Shown in pieces: positions 1-6,335 of a DNA stretch of 8,642 nucleotides. The position numbers and the translations under genes are program-made. Each line of letters opens with the position of its first letter. The first letter of the stretch is position 1. Where the stretch lies: positions 1 through 8,642 of the forward strand of contig JBJKSO010000064.1 of the NCBI GenBank assembly GCA_046703825.1, given 5' to 3'. The notes under the pieces are model-generated. The model saw only the letters and a list, made by a program, of their open reading frames with translations, had not been told where the DNA came from and did no database searches. The DNA is from JBJKSO01 sp046703825. GTDB lineage: Bacteria; Chloroflexota; Dormibacteria; Aeolococcales; Bog-877.

Positions 1-591
1 GTGGTGGCGCGATCCAATTCCTTCGTCGTGCTGGTGCCGGCCCGACCGGCGGTCGGGGGCGGCAATCGGGTGGAGCCGACCTTGGAGGAGGTGGAGGAGT
101 TCGCCAGGCGGGTCCTGGATCTGGCCCGCGGACTCGGCCACCGGGTGAACTTCTCGGTCGGGGTGGGCAATCTCGCCGGCTCGCCGCAGGAGCTAGCCCG
201 GGCGCACGAAGAAGCCCGCCAGGCGCTTCGGCTCGCAAGACGGGGCCGCGGAGCCACCCACCTGGCCAGCTACCGCTCTCTGGGAGCGCTCAGACTGCTC
301 CTCGAGGTGCGCGAGCCGCAGGCGCTGCAGCGCTTCGTGGACGAGACCCTGGGCCCGATCCTCGCCTACGGGCAGCGCCATCGCACCCCGCTGCTGCCCA
401 CCTTGGAGGCCATGATCGGCCAGCGCTGGAACCAGCGCGCCGCCGCCCGCGAGCTGCACGTGCACATCAACACCCTGGCCTACCGCCTCCAGCGCATCGA
501 GGAGCTGCTTGGCATCTCGCTCGACGATGCCGAGGCTCGGGTAGTGCTGAGCATCGCCCTTCAGGCCAGAGGCTTGCTCGTCTCCCCCTGA
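1..591 (+). CDS. PucR/CdaR-family transcriptional regulator, C-terminal part (5' truncated by window)
   Basis: This is the C-terminal portion of a PucR/CdaR-type DNA-binding regulator. About 196 codons are visible and the frame is open from the first base, whereas family members are usually 350-550 residues, so the sensory N-terminus lies outside the window and the GTG at base 1 is probably internal. Visible residues 1-95 resemble the degenerate GGDEF-like domain of this family (FSVGVGN near 51-57). Residues 132-192 match the PucR helix-turn-helix: N144, AAA at 147-149, then HINTLAYRLQRIEELLG at 155-171, followed by the usual R-x2-L-x-IAL tail. Relatives control purine catabolism, sugar-diacid use or other catabolic genes. 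Its ligand cannot be told from this fragment. It converges on the six-gene minus-strand run, so it may or may not regulate it. The family call is secure; the target is unknown. Confidence 0.9.
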   Translation: MVARSNSFVVLVPARPAVGGGNRVEPTLEEVEEFARRVLDLARGLGHRVNFSVGVGNLAGSPQELARAHEEARQALRLARRGRGATHLASYRSLGALRLLLEVREPQALQRFVDETLGPILAYGQRHRTPLLPTLEAMIGQRWNQRAAARELHVHINTLAYRLQRIEELLGISLDDAEARVVLSIALQARGLLVSP

Positions 592-598
592 AGCTCGT

Positions 599-619
599 CG
601 GCCGCGCCGAGATCGGCCG
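599..619. terminator. Weak GC-rich hairpin between convergent genes
   Basis: Only 33 bp separate the convergent stops of the PucR gene and the oxidase gene. They contain CGGCCG (599-604), a 9-nt loop and CGGCCG (614-619), a 6-bp all-GC stem. No T-tract follows on either strand, so intrinsic termination is doubtful. It is listed as the only candidate structure here. Confidence 0.25.
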
Positions 620-624
620 TGCTC

Positions 625-1671
625 CTACCCCTGCTGACCCGGCAGCCGCACCTGATCCCGCCCCAGCTCCGAGGGTGTTGCCGCACCCAAGAGCACCATG
701 GCTTCTCGGAATTCGGAAACCAGTCGACGAAGCACGGCGGCGACCCCCTCGGCACCCCCCGCCGCAAGACCCCAGAGGGCTGGGCGGCCCACCAGTACCG
801 CCTTGGCTCCCAGTGCCAGGGCTGCGGCCACATGTTCGCCGGTCCTGATGCCTCCGTCAACTAGAATTTCGGCACCTGAGCCGTCCAGCGCGCTGGCCAC
901 CTCCGCCAGCGCGCCGGGAACGGCCACCGCGGCCGAGAGCTGGCGGCCGCCGTGGTTGGAGACCACGATTCCGGCAGCTCCGGCCCGGGCACAGGCAACG
1001 GCATCGTCGCCCCGCAGCACCCCCTTGACCACCACCGGCCGACCGCTCACCCGGGCGACCCACTCGATCGTCTCCAGTGAGAGGTCGGTTGCTCTCTCCA
1101 GGGCGTCGGGGGTGGATGCTGGAGCGTCGGCGTTCGCCATCCGGTACCCCGGGCGCACCAGGTCCCAGATCCCCTCGGACCCGCCCGCCTGGGTGGCGAC
1201 GATGGGCGCGTCAACCGTGAGGACCACCGCGCGGGCGCCGCAGTCGACCGCGCGTCTCACCAGCTGCTCGGTTAGCCTGCGATCCCTGAGTACGTAGAGT
1301 TGCAGCCACCAGCTGACCCCGGTGGCGGCGATCTCCTCGAAGCGCGTGCCGGCACTGCTGGCAACCACCATCGTCGAGGCGGCCGCCGCGGCTCCCGCCG
1401 CCATCTCCGCTTCACCGCCCGCGTGGGCCACCCGCTGAAGGAAGGTCGGCGCCACCATTACCGGGCCCGGTAGCCGATCCCCCAGGACCTCGACCTCGGT
1501 GCTGGGGTGGGAGACGTCGCGCAGAATCCTCGGCAGCAAGCGCAGCGAGTCCCAGCGCGCGCGGGCTTCATGGGTGGCCAGGCTGCTGCCGGCCCCCTGG
1601 CGAAAGAAGTTGTACGCCTCTTGGGGCAGGACCTCACGCGCCCTCTCCTCGAGCTGCTCCATCCAGTCCAC
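625..1671 (-). CDS. FMN-dependent alpha-hydroxy-acid oxidase/dehydrogenase family protein with altered substrate site
   Basis: TIM-barrel flavoprotein of the glycolate oxidase/lactate oxidase/mandelate dehydrogenase family, 348 aa (usual 350-380). Canonical members oxidise 2-hydroxyacids to 2-oxoacids using FMN. Seen here: MVAPT (72-76), QLY (124-126), LTVD (151-154), VVVKGV with K216, SNHGGRQL with catalytic H240 and R243, VDGGIRTG (271-278) and VGRP (294-297) for FMN phosphate. Against spinach glycolate oxidase, the substrate Tyr24 position is F22 (Y-N-F-F in place of Y-D-Y-Y), the GRR arginine segment after LTVDTP is replaced by IVATQAGG, and the Asp after RQL is S246. Flavin binding and the catalytic base are therefore kept while carboxylate contacts differ. 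The GTG start lies 3 nt after the HAD stop; ATG at 1662 (GGTGG 5 nt upstream) is an equally possible start. It is the last gene of the run. Confidence 0.88.
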   Translation of the reverse strand: MDWMEQLEERAREVLPQEAYNFFRQGAGSSLATHEARARWDSLRLLPRILRDVSHPSTEVEVLGDRLPGPVMVAPTFLQRVAHAGGEAEMAAGAAAAASTMVVASSAGTRFEEIAATGVSWWLQLYVLRDRRLTEQLVRRAVDCGARAVVLTVDAPIVATQAGGSEGIWDLVRPGYRMANADAPASTPDALERATDLSLETIEWVARVSGRPVVVKGVLRGDDAVACARAGAAGIVVSNHGGRQLSAAVAVPGALAEVASALDGSGAEILVDGGIRTGEHVAAALALGAKAVLVGRPALWGLAAGGAEGVAAVLRRLVSEFREAMVLLGAATPSELGRDQVRLPGQQG

Positions 1672-1674
1672 CGC

Positions 1675-2421
1675 CTAGCGCCCAGACCCGGAGACGCTCA
1701 ACGCCGGAGCGGGCTGATCTGCGGGCGCGGAGAGCAGCTGCACCACCTCCGCGAAGGTGGTGACCGTTTCTCCCTCCCAGCGCAGGTCCGCGTCGTACTG
1801 CAGTAGCGGCTCCCAATCCGGCATCGAGCGGGCGATGCGCCTGGCCGCCATGCCGGCTGCCTCGGCTCCCGACAGTTCGTGGCTGCCGCCGTCGCCCACG
1901 TAGAGCAGTTCTGACGGTGAGAGCTGGAGCCCTTCGCATACCTGCTGGTAGAGCGCGGGTGCCGGTTTGCGGATCCCCGCCTCCCAGGAGAAGATCGGAT
2001 ACTGGATCGGGCCAACCCAGGCGAGTCTCGACCAGAGCCGGGGCGTCTCCTCCGAGCAGTCGCTGATCATCCCGATCCGGAAGCCGCGGTCCCTCAGTGT
2101 GCACAGGACGGAATAGACCTCGACCCGGGGCTCACGCAGGACCTGGTGAAACTGCTCCAGGCGCATGCCGGCGGCGGTCAGGAGCGCGGAGCGGCTCGGA
2201 TGGTGGCCGATCCGGCGGCACAGGGCCGCGAGTGTGTCGGCGGTCCCCCCCAAGATCCCGGTCGCGCGCTCGGTGTACGAACGGGACATCACCCGCTCGA
2301 ATGCCTCCGCCGGTACCTCGAGTACTTGGGCTATCTCGCGCAAGTTACTGCGCGCCTGCTCGAGGCTGAAGCCGTCCACCAGGGTGCCGAAGAGGTCCAG
2401 CACGACGCCACGGAACGGCAC
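1675..2421 (-). CDS. HAD-superfamily hydrolase (DLFGT type)
   Basis: Haloacid-dehalogenase-fold hydrolase, 248 aa, cytosolic. Motif I is VVLDLFGTLVD with nucleophile D9. Motif II is S120 in GMISD. Motif III is K152 in RKPAP. Motif IV is YVGDGGSHE (D177, E182). A helical cap spans roughly 17-95. The second Asp of the phosphatase DxD motif is F11, so the usual general acid/base is missing, as in L-2-haloacid dehalogenases. Motif IV, however, looks phosphatase-like (GD...E) rather than the SSN...D of dehalogenases. The substrate is unresolved; phosphoglycolate-type phosphatase, nucleotidase-like enzyme or dehalogenase are all conceivable. The start is GTG with a closely placed GGAG (2427-2424). 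It lies 28 nt downstream of the mogA-like gene and 3 nt before the oxidase gene, whose substrate it might supply (inference). The C-terminal ~15 residues are low-complexity. Confidence 0.88.
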   Translation of the reverse strand: MPFRGVVLDLFGTLVDGFSLEQARSNLREIAQVLEVPAEAFERVMSRSYTERATGILGGTADTLAALCRRIGHHPSRSALLTAAGMRLEQFHQVLREPRVEVYSVLCTLRDRGFRIGMISDCSEETPRLWSRLAWVGPIQYPIFSWEAGIRKPAPALYQQVCEGLQLSPSELLYVGDGGSHELSGAEAAGMAARRIARSMPDWEPLLQYDADLRWEGETVTTFAEVVQLLSAPADQPAPALSVSGSGR

Positions 2422-2449
2422 AGCTCCAGTCTAGGGGGGGCGCCTGCCG

Positions 2450-3040
2450 TTACCGGCCGGCGTGGGCCTCGGTGGTGCTGGCGCGGGGCAGCCCCGCCAC
2501 CATCTCCAAGGCGTGGGGCAGCGCGGCCCACACCGCCTCGAGGCTCTCCCGGACCGCCTTGGGCGCCCCGGGCACCGCCAGAATCAAAGTCTGCCCCCGC
2601 ACCACCGCCGCCTGCCTCGAGAGCATGGCGTGGGGGGTGTGGGTCATGCCCGCCGCCCGCATCGCCTCCGACATGCCGGGGACCGGGTAGTCACCCACCG
2701 CCAGCACTGCCTGGGGCGTGCGATCGCGGGGGTGCAGCCCGGTTCCGCCGGTGCAGACGATCAGGGCCGGACTCAGCTGGGTCTGGGTCTCGATCAGCCA
2801 CCGGGACACCAATTCCGGCTCGTCCGGCAGCAGGTGGCGCAGCACAACGTCGGCGGGGAGTTCCGCGAGCTGGCCGACCAGCCAGTCGCCGCTCGTGTCC
2901 TGGCGCTCTCCCCGGGCTCCGGAATCGCTCACCGTGAGGACGGCGGCGCGCCAGCGCCCGCTGACCTCGGGTACCGCGCACCGATCATCACTCTGGCTCA
3001 AGCTGCCACTCCTCCGCAAAGGTCCGCACTCGCCCAGCAT
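2450..3040 (-). CDS. mogA: MogA/MoaB-family molybdenum cofactor biosynthesis protein
   Basis: Molybdopterin-binding protein that in this family adenylylates molybdopterin before metal insertion. Length is 196 aa from ATG 3040. Motifs: AAVLTVSDSGARGERQDTSG (32-51, with D48), VCTGGTGLHPRDRTPQAV (95-112, with D106), PGMSEAMR (121-128) and PGAPKAVRESL (157-167), all in MogA order. MoaB-type naming is equally possible. The start is ambiguous. ATG 3040 has AGGTGG 6 nt upstream (3052-3047) but overlaps the deaminase gene by 53 nt. TTG 3001 has GGAGGAG 7 nt upstream (3015-3009), overlaps by only 14 nt and gives 183 aa. Family homology begins near residue 30 in either case. No other molybdopterin-pathway gene or molybdoenzyme is in the window, so its presence in this run is unexplained. 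Confidence 0.9.
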   Translation of the reverse strand: MLGECGPLRRSGSLSQSDDRCAVPEVSGRWRAAVLTVSDSGARGERQDTSGDWLVGQLAELPADVVLRHLLPDEPELVSRWLIETQTQLSPALIVCTGGTGLHPRDRTPQAVLAVGDYPVPGMSEAMRAAGMTHTPHAMLSRQAAVVRGQTLILAVPGAPKAVRESLEAVWAALPHALEMVAGLPRASTTEAHAGR

Positions 3041-3533
3041 CCAGATCCACCTGTTGGAAATTGGAAAACCGGGACCTGAGTGCGGCGTACTGAGCTGTCA
3101 GCGCTGGCTCCGGCTCCCCGAGGCTCCAGTCGTGGAGGTAGAAGACGGCGCCGATCCCCGCCTGCAGCGACTCCTTCAGGCAGCCAAAGCACGGGCGCAT
3201 GGTGGTGTAGAGGGTCGACCCCAGCATGCTCTGACCGAACCTGGCCGCGGCCAGCACCGCGTTCTGCTCGGCATGCACGCAGATGCAAAGGTCGTAGCCC
3301 CTGCCGGCCGGGTAGCCGTCACCTTCCCGATTGGCGCAGCGCACGCAGCCGCCTTCGGAACAGTTGGGCATGCCGATCGGCGTCCCGTTGTAGCCGGTGC
3401 TGACCACGCGGTCGTCACGCACCACCACCGCCCCCACCCGGCGACCCAGGCAGTCCGCCCGGCTGCGGGCCGCCAGCGCCAGCAGCATGAAGTATTCCTG
3501 CTTGGTCGGCCGGTGGAAGGAAGCGGCGGTCAC
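2988..3533 (-). CDS. dCMP deaminase / ComEB-like cytidine-deoxycytidylate deaminase
   Basis: Zinc-dependent deaminase, 181 aa, expected to convert dCMP to dUMP for thymidylate synthesis. The catalytic zinc site is HAEQNAVL (H87, E89) with PCFGC (C115, C118). VGAVVVRDDRVVSTGYNGTP (33-52) is the conserved N-terminal core. An additional cysteine cluster (C58, C63, C66, C83, C85) lies between the core and HAE and could form the second, structural metal site seen in many bacterial dCMP deaminases. The start is GTG, placed so that the typical RPTKQEYFM opening is retained; the ribosome site is weak, and the 12-nt distance from the hydrolase stop suggests coupling. The same fold also includes riboflavin and tRNA deaminases, but the GYNGTP and cysteine pattern favour dCMP. 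The gene's 3' end overlaps the MogA-like gene. Confidence 0.9.
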   Translation of the reverse strand: MTAASFHRPTKQEYFMLLALAARSRADCLGRRVGAVVVRDDRVVSTGYNGTPIGMPNCSEGGCVRCANREGDGYPAGRGYDLCICVHAEQNAVLAAARFGQSMLGSTLYTTMRPCFGCLKESLQAGIGAVFYLHDWSLGEPEPALTAQYAALRSRFSNFQQVDLDAGRVRTFAEEWQLEPE

Positions 3534-3545
3534 GCGGCCATCTTG

Positions 3546-4127
3546 TCACGGGGCGGCCAGGCGCTCGGTGTCCGCCAGCATGTCTCGGGTGCTCACCACC
3601 TCGGCAAACTCGCGGTGCAGGCTGGCGGCGCTGACCCGCGCCACCTCCTCGGCGGGGATCACCGATCCGTCCGGGAGGCTGCGGTCGAAGCAGTGGGTGG
3701 CATCCAGCACGAAGAGCGTGCCGTAACCGAGGTCGCCTGCCATCCGCGCCGTGGTCGAACAGCAGTGGTCGGTGGTGATGCCGCAGACGGCCACCCGGCG
3801 CACGCCCTGCTGCTGCAGCCAGGCGTCTAGGTCCGGACGGCCGTAGAACGCGGAGTGGACGGTTTTGGCAACCAGAAGGTCGGGCGGCCCCACCACCTCC
3901 GGCTTGAACTGGTTGCCGGGGAGCCCGGGGGCCAGCGGCGATTGCTCCTTCGAGTCGTGGCGCACGAAGACCAGCGGCCACCCTCGATCTCTCCAGGCTG
4001 AGATCAACGCCGCCACGTTGGCTTCGCAGTCCGGATTGTCCCGCCGGCCCCAGCCGGGGTCGTCGAAGCCGACCTGCACATCCACAACCACCAGCGCGCA
4101 GGCGACCCGGCGACCGGCGCCGGCCAT
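3546..4127 (-). CDS. Isochorismatase-family cysteine hydrolase
   Basis: Cysteine hydrolase of the isochorismatase fold, 193 aa, cytosolic. The catalytic triad is visible as D16 (ALVVVDVQVGF), K88 (VAKTVHSAF) and C122 (CGITTDHCCS). The region after the nucleophile, STTARMAGDLGYGTLFVLDATHCFD, and the closing SLHREFAEVVST are typical of the broad group annotated only as cysteine hydrolase or isochorismatase-like. Characterised relatives include nicotinamidase, N-carbamoylsarcosine amidase and ureidoacrylate amidohydrolase. None of their diagnostic residues is clear here, so the substrate is not assigned. The ATG shares its A with the TGA of pckA (TGATG), a classic translational-coupling junction. 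The next gene starts 12 nt after its stop. Confidence 0.9.
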   Translation of the reverse strand: MAGAGRRVACALVVVDVQVGFDDPGWGRRDNPDCEANVAALISAWRDRGWPLVFVRHDSKEQSPLAPGLPGNQFKPEVVGPPDLLVAKTVHSAFYGRPDLDAWLQQQGVRRVAVCGITTDHCCSTTARMAGDLGYGTLFVLDATHCFDRSLPDGSVIPAEEVARVSAASLHREFAEVVSTRDMLADTERLAAP

Positions 4128-5683
4128 CAGCTCTCGATGGCGCGGAGGATGTCGGCGTCCAGGCCCGGGTGGCGGCTCAGGTGCTCGCGCCGCTCCTGCC
4201 GCAGGCGAGTCACGGTCTGCTGGTACTCGTCACTGCGTCCCTGGTCCTGGTAGAGCCGGCGCGGTTGGAGCAGGTCGGCATCGTCAACGCCGGGGACCTG
4301 AGTTGCCACCTCGTAGCCGAAGTCGGGGTCGCGCTCCCACTGGATGGTGCCCTCGGCGATCGCCTTGACCACCGCCGACGAGGTCGGGATGCGCACCTTT
4401 TTCGCCTTGGGATCCCCCTCGCCGCCGCCGACCCAGCCGGTGTTGAGCAGGAATACCTCGAAGCCGCCACTGCGCTGCAGCTCCCGGAAGCGGTTGCCCT
4501 GTTGGGCGTGAAGCAGAGGGAAGAAGGGGTTGGTGCCCGGCACCCGCAGTGACTTGCCCGCCTCCGCCGCGCCGCCGGCCGCGGTCCCCTTGGTCTCCCC
4601 CAGCATGAAATAGGCCGCCGCCTGCTCCACGGTCAGCCGGGAGACGGCCGGGATGATGCTGTCGTTGCGGTTCAGGATCAGCAGCGCCGACACGGGCGGG
4701 GCCTCGCGCGCGTCGCGGGACCAGCCCAGCGCCGACATTGGGAATACCGCCCGGCCGTTCTTGGTGTAGCTCTGATCGAAGAAGTCGACCGGACCGTCCA
4801 CCTCCTGCTGGGAGACGTTCTCCAGGTAGGCAGAGCGAGAGGTGACCGCGCGGTGGATGGTCGGCTCGTCCTCCTCGCTCAGGGCGTAGGTCTTGGCGAA
4901 GCAGCCGTTCTCGGAGCCGTAGACCTTGCCCTTGGGCATCAGCGCCACGAAATCGTCCTGGACTGGCTTGCTGTCGTTTTGGCGGGTGAAGGTGGTGGTG
5001 GTCTTCCCGGTCCCCGAAAGCCCGACGATCAGTAGGGTCCGGTCGCCGCCGGAGGTGGGGATGACCTTGCAGCCGGCGTGGAGGGCGAGTCCCCCCTCCG
5101 CATACACCAGCCGGTTCCACATCCGCAGCAGCCCCTTCTTGGACTCGCCGAAGTAGTCGGAGTTCATCACTCTGGTGATTCCGGCCTCCAGGTCCACGGT
5201 GATCAGGCGGTCGTTGGCGTAACCCGGGGCGGTCAGTCCCGGGGTGTAGATAACGGTGAAGCGCGGCTCGAAGTCGTCGCCGATCCGAGCCGGCTTGAAG
5301 AAGAGGTGGTCTTGCATCCCCGCGATGTTGGCCCAGGCTTCCTCGATCACCAGCCGGGCTGGCGAGCTGAACAAGGGGTCGTTGCAGATGTAGCCATCGA
5401 TGATCACCACGTCTCTGCTGCGCAGGTACTCCTCCTGGCGCTCCGCCACTCGCCGGCCCTCCTCAGGTGAGATCACCTGGCTGGAGGTCGTCTCCGGGCG
5501 GTCGGTGACGATGTAGGTGGAGTCGGTGCTACGTGCCAGGACGTTGGTGCGCACGTTGAAGTTGTCGTAGGCGGTTCGACGCGCCGTTGGCATCGCCGCC
5601 GTCATTTCCCGCAGCTCCTCCTGGTCGGGGTTGACCCGGGCGTTACGGGCGGGCGGCGAGTACGGACTGGCGACCTGGCTCAT
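4127..5683 (-). CDS. pckA: Phosphoenolpyruvate carboxykinase (ATP-type)
   Basis: ATP-dependent PEPCK, 518 aa. It converts oxaloacetate plus ATP to PEP, CO2 and ADP, the first committed step of gluconeogenesis. Seen: R51 in ARSTDSTYIV (oxaloacetate arginine), DYFGESKKG with Y177 and K182/K183, metal ligand H202 in LALHAG, P-loop GLSGTGKTT (221-229), QDD with D243/D244, ENGCFAKT (258-265), R311 in NGRAVFPM, and VNTGW-like LNTGWVGG (413-420). Compared with E. coli Pck, the P-loop continues TTF rather than LS, and F replaces Glu after the DD pair, marking a divergent branch. The start at ATG 5683 is favoured by a perfect AGGAGG at 5695-5690 with a 6-nt spacer; the frame extends upstream to 5731 but that segment lacks PEPCK character. 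It is the first gene of the minus-strand run and shares a 141-bp divergent region with the CBS gene. Confidence 0.95.
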   Translation of the reverse strand: MSQVASPYSPPARNARVNPDQEELREMTAAMPTARRTAYDNFNVRTNVLARSTDSTYIVTDRPETTSSQVISPEEGRRVAERQEEYLRSRDVVIIDGYICNDPLFSSPARLVIEEAWANIAGMQDHLFFKPARIGDDFEPRFTVIYTPGLTAPGYANDRLITVDLEAGITRVMNSDYFGESKKGLLRMWNRLVYAEGGLALHAGCKVIPTSGGDRTLLIVGLSGTGKTTTTFTRQNDSKPVQDDFVALMPKGKVYGSENGCFAKTYALSEEDEPTIHRAVTSRSAYLENVSQQEVDGPVDFFDQSYTKNGRAVFPMSALGWSRDAREAPPVSALLILNRNDSIIPAVSRLTVEQAAAYFMLGETKGTAAGGAAEAGKSLRVPGTNPFFPLLHAQQGNRFRELQRSGGFEVFLLNTGWVGGGEGDPKAKKVRIPTSSAVVKAIAEGTIQWERDPDFGYEVATQVPGVDDADLLQPRRLYQDQGRSDEYQQTVTRLRQERREHLSRHPGLDADILRAIES

Positions 5684-5689
5684 GCTGGG

Positions 5690-5695
5690 CCTCCT
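5690..5695 (-). promoter_or_regulatory. Ribosome binding site fixing the pckA start
   Basis: AGGAGG on the minus strand lies 6 nt before ATG 5683. It is the strongest Shine-Dalgarno match in the run. It selects this ATG over the in-frame start at 5731. Confidence 0.8.
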
Positions 5696-5702
5696 TTGCC
5701 AC

Positions 5703-5731
5703 CTTATGTGCTGACCGCGGCAGGTTAGCAA
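5703..5731 (-). promoter_or_regulatory. Candidate pckA promoter
   Basis: On the minus strand, TTGCTA (5731-5726) and CATAAG (5708-5703) are separated by exactly 17 nt. Each matches the housekeeping sigma consensus at 4 of 6 positions. Transcription would begin near 5696, giving a very short leader that starts at the AGGAGG. This is a motif match only; no transcript data support it. Confidence 0.35.
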
Positions 5732-5738
5732 ACAATGG

Positions 5739-5754
5739 GTGCCCTCGAGTGCAC
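5739..5754. promoter_or_regulatory. Palindrome in the pckA/CBS divergent region (candidate operator)
   Basis: The 16-bp sequence GTGCCCTCGAGTGCAC is a near-perfect inverted repeat centred on CTCGAG. Seven of eight base pairs match; the mismatch is C5743 against T5750. It sits just upstream of the candidate pckA -35 and about 70 bp before the CBS start, so one bound regulator could act on both genes (inference). Confidence 0.4.
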
Positions 5755-5824
5755 GCCGTTGCCGGGGCGGCTTCGATAAGCTGCGCTAGGCCCGGTCGCA
5801 AGTCCCGTGCCCAAGGAGGGAGCC

Positions 5825-6331
5825 ATGGCTGATCTGGCCGTCAACCAGTCAGGGGAGCCGCCCACGGTGGCCTCGGTTATGACCCGTGCTGTGATCACGG
5901 TGACCCCGGACACCTCGGTCGAGGCGGCGGCGGAGATGCTCAACGAAAACCACATCACCGGCATGCCGGTGGTGGACGAATACCTCCATGTGGTGGGCGT
6001 GGTCAGCGAGATCGACATCGTGGTCAAGTACGGCGGTCTGGTCGGCGAGATCATGACCGCGGAACCCCGGGTGGTGGAGGAGTCGCTGGCTCTGAGCGAC
6101 GCGGCGGCGATCCTCATGGAGCAGCGCATTCGCCGTCTGCCGGTGGTCCGCCACGGCAAGCTGGTGGGCTTGGTCTCCCGGACCGATCTGGTCACCTTCT
6201 TCGCCCGCCACCAGTGGATCTGTCCCAGCTGCGGCACGCCTCAGCGCGGCCTTCGACCCCCGGACGTGTGCCCCAGCTGCGGTGCCGAGCGTGAGGGTTT
6301 CCGGCTCGAGGATGCCCCCCACGGGATGTGA
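5825..6331 (+). CDS. CBS-pair protein with C-terminal rubredoxin-like zinc/iron knuckle
   Basis: 168-aa cytosolic protein with two CBS domains (about 17-66 and 76-127), which as a pair usually bind AMP, ATP or related adenosyl ligands. CBS1 runs from VMTRAVITVTPDTSV to VVGVVSEIDIV. CBS2 runs from IMTAEPRVV to KLVGLVSRTDLV. A tail follows with C133-PS-C136 and C149-PS-C152 (CxxC-x12-CxxC), in the setting W-I-CPSCG...PPDVCPSCGAEREGF. This spacing and the flanking W, PP and F resemble the rubredoxin-like end of rubrerythrins, so it could hold iron or zinc. ATG 5825 is chosen because AGGAGG (5814-5819) lies 5 nt upstream; the in-frame GTG at 5807 lies before that site. It is divergent from pckA and ends 4 nt from the glpX stop, so it is probably its own transcript. 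A regulatory role in energy or redox sensing is inferred. Confidence 0.88.
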   Translation: MADLAVNQSGEPPTVASVMTRAVITVTPDTSVEAAAEMLNENHITGMPVVDEYLHVVGVVSEIDIVVKYGGLVGEIMTAEPRVVEESLALSDAAAILMEQRIRRLPVVRHGKLVGLVSRTDLVTFFARHQWICPSCGTPQRGLRPPDVCPSCGAEREGFRLEDAPHGM

Positions 6332-6335
6332 GGGG

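Noticed and set aside
1675..2421. Calling the HAD protein an L-2-haloacid dehalogenase
   Set aside because: The D-x-F motif is suggestive, but motif IV is GDGGSHE rather than the SSN...D of dehalogenases, and the residue after the motif II Ser is Asp, not Asn.
2718..3830. Long open frame on the plus strand (370 codons)
   Set aside because: It lies antisense to the MogA-like, deaminase and hydrolase genes, has no recognisable domain and is rich in Arg, His, Gly and Ala, as expected for a shadow of high-GC coding DNA.
4284..5120. Second minus-strand frame inside pckA (278 codons)
   Set aside because: It is a frame-shifted shadow of pckA, whose own frame is fully conserved and uninterrupted.
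5684..5731. N-terminal extension of pckA to a start at 5731
   Set aside because: The AGGAGG at 5695-5690 lies inside this extension and points to ATG 5683; the extra 16 residues show no PEPCK similarity.
5759..5782. A plus-strand promoter for the CBS gene (TTGCCG with TAAGCT)
   Set aside because: The spacing between the hexamers is only 12 nt, too short for a standard sigma-70 promoter; no better pair was found.
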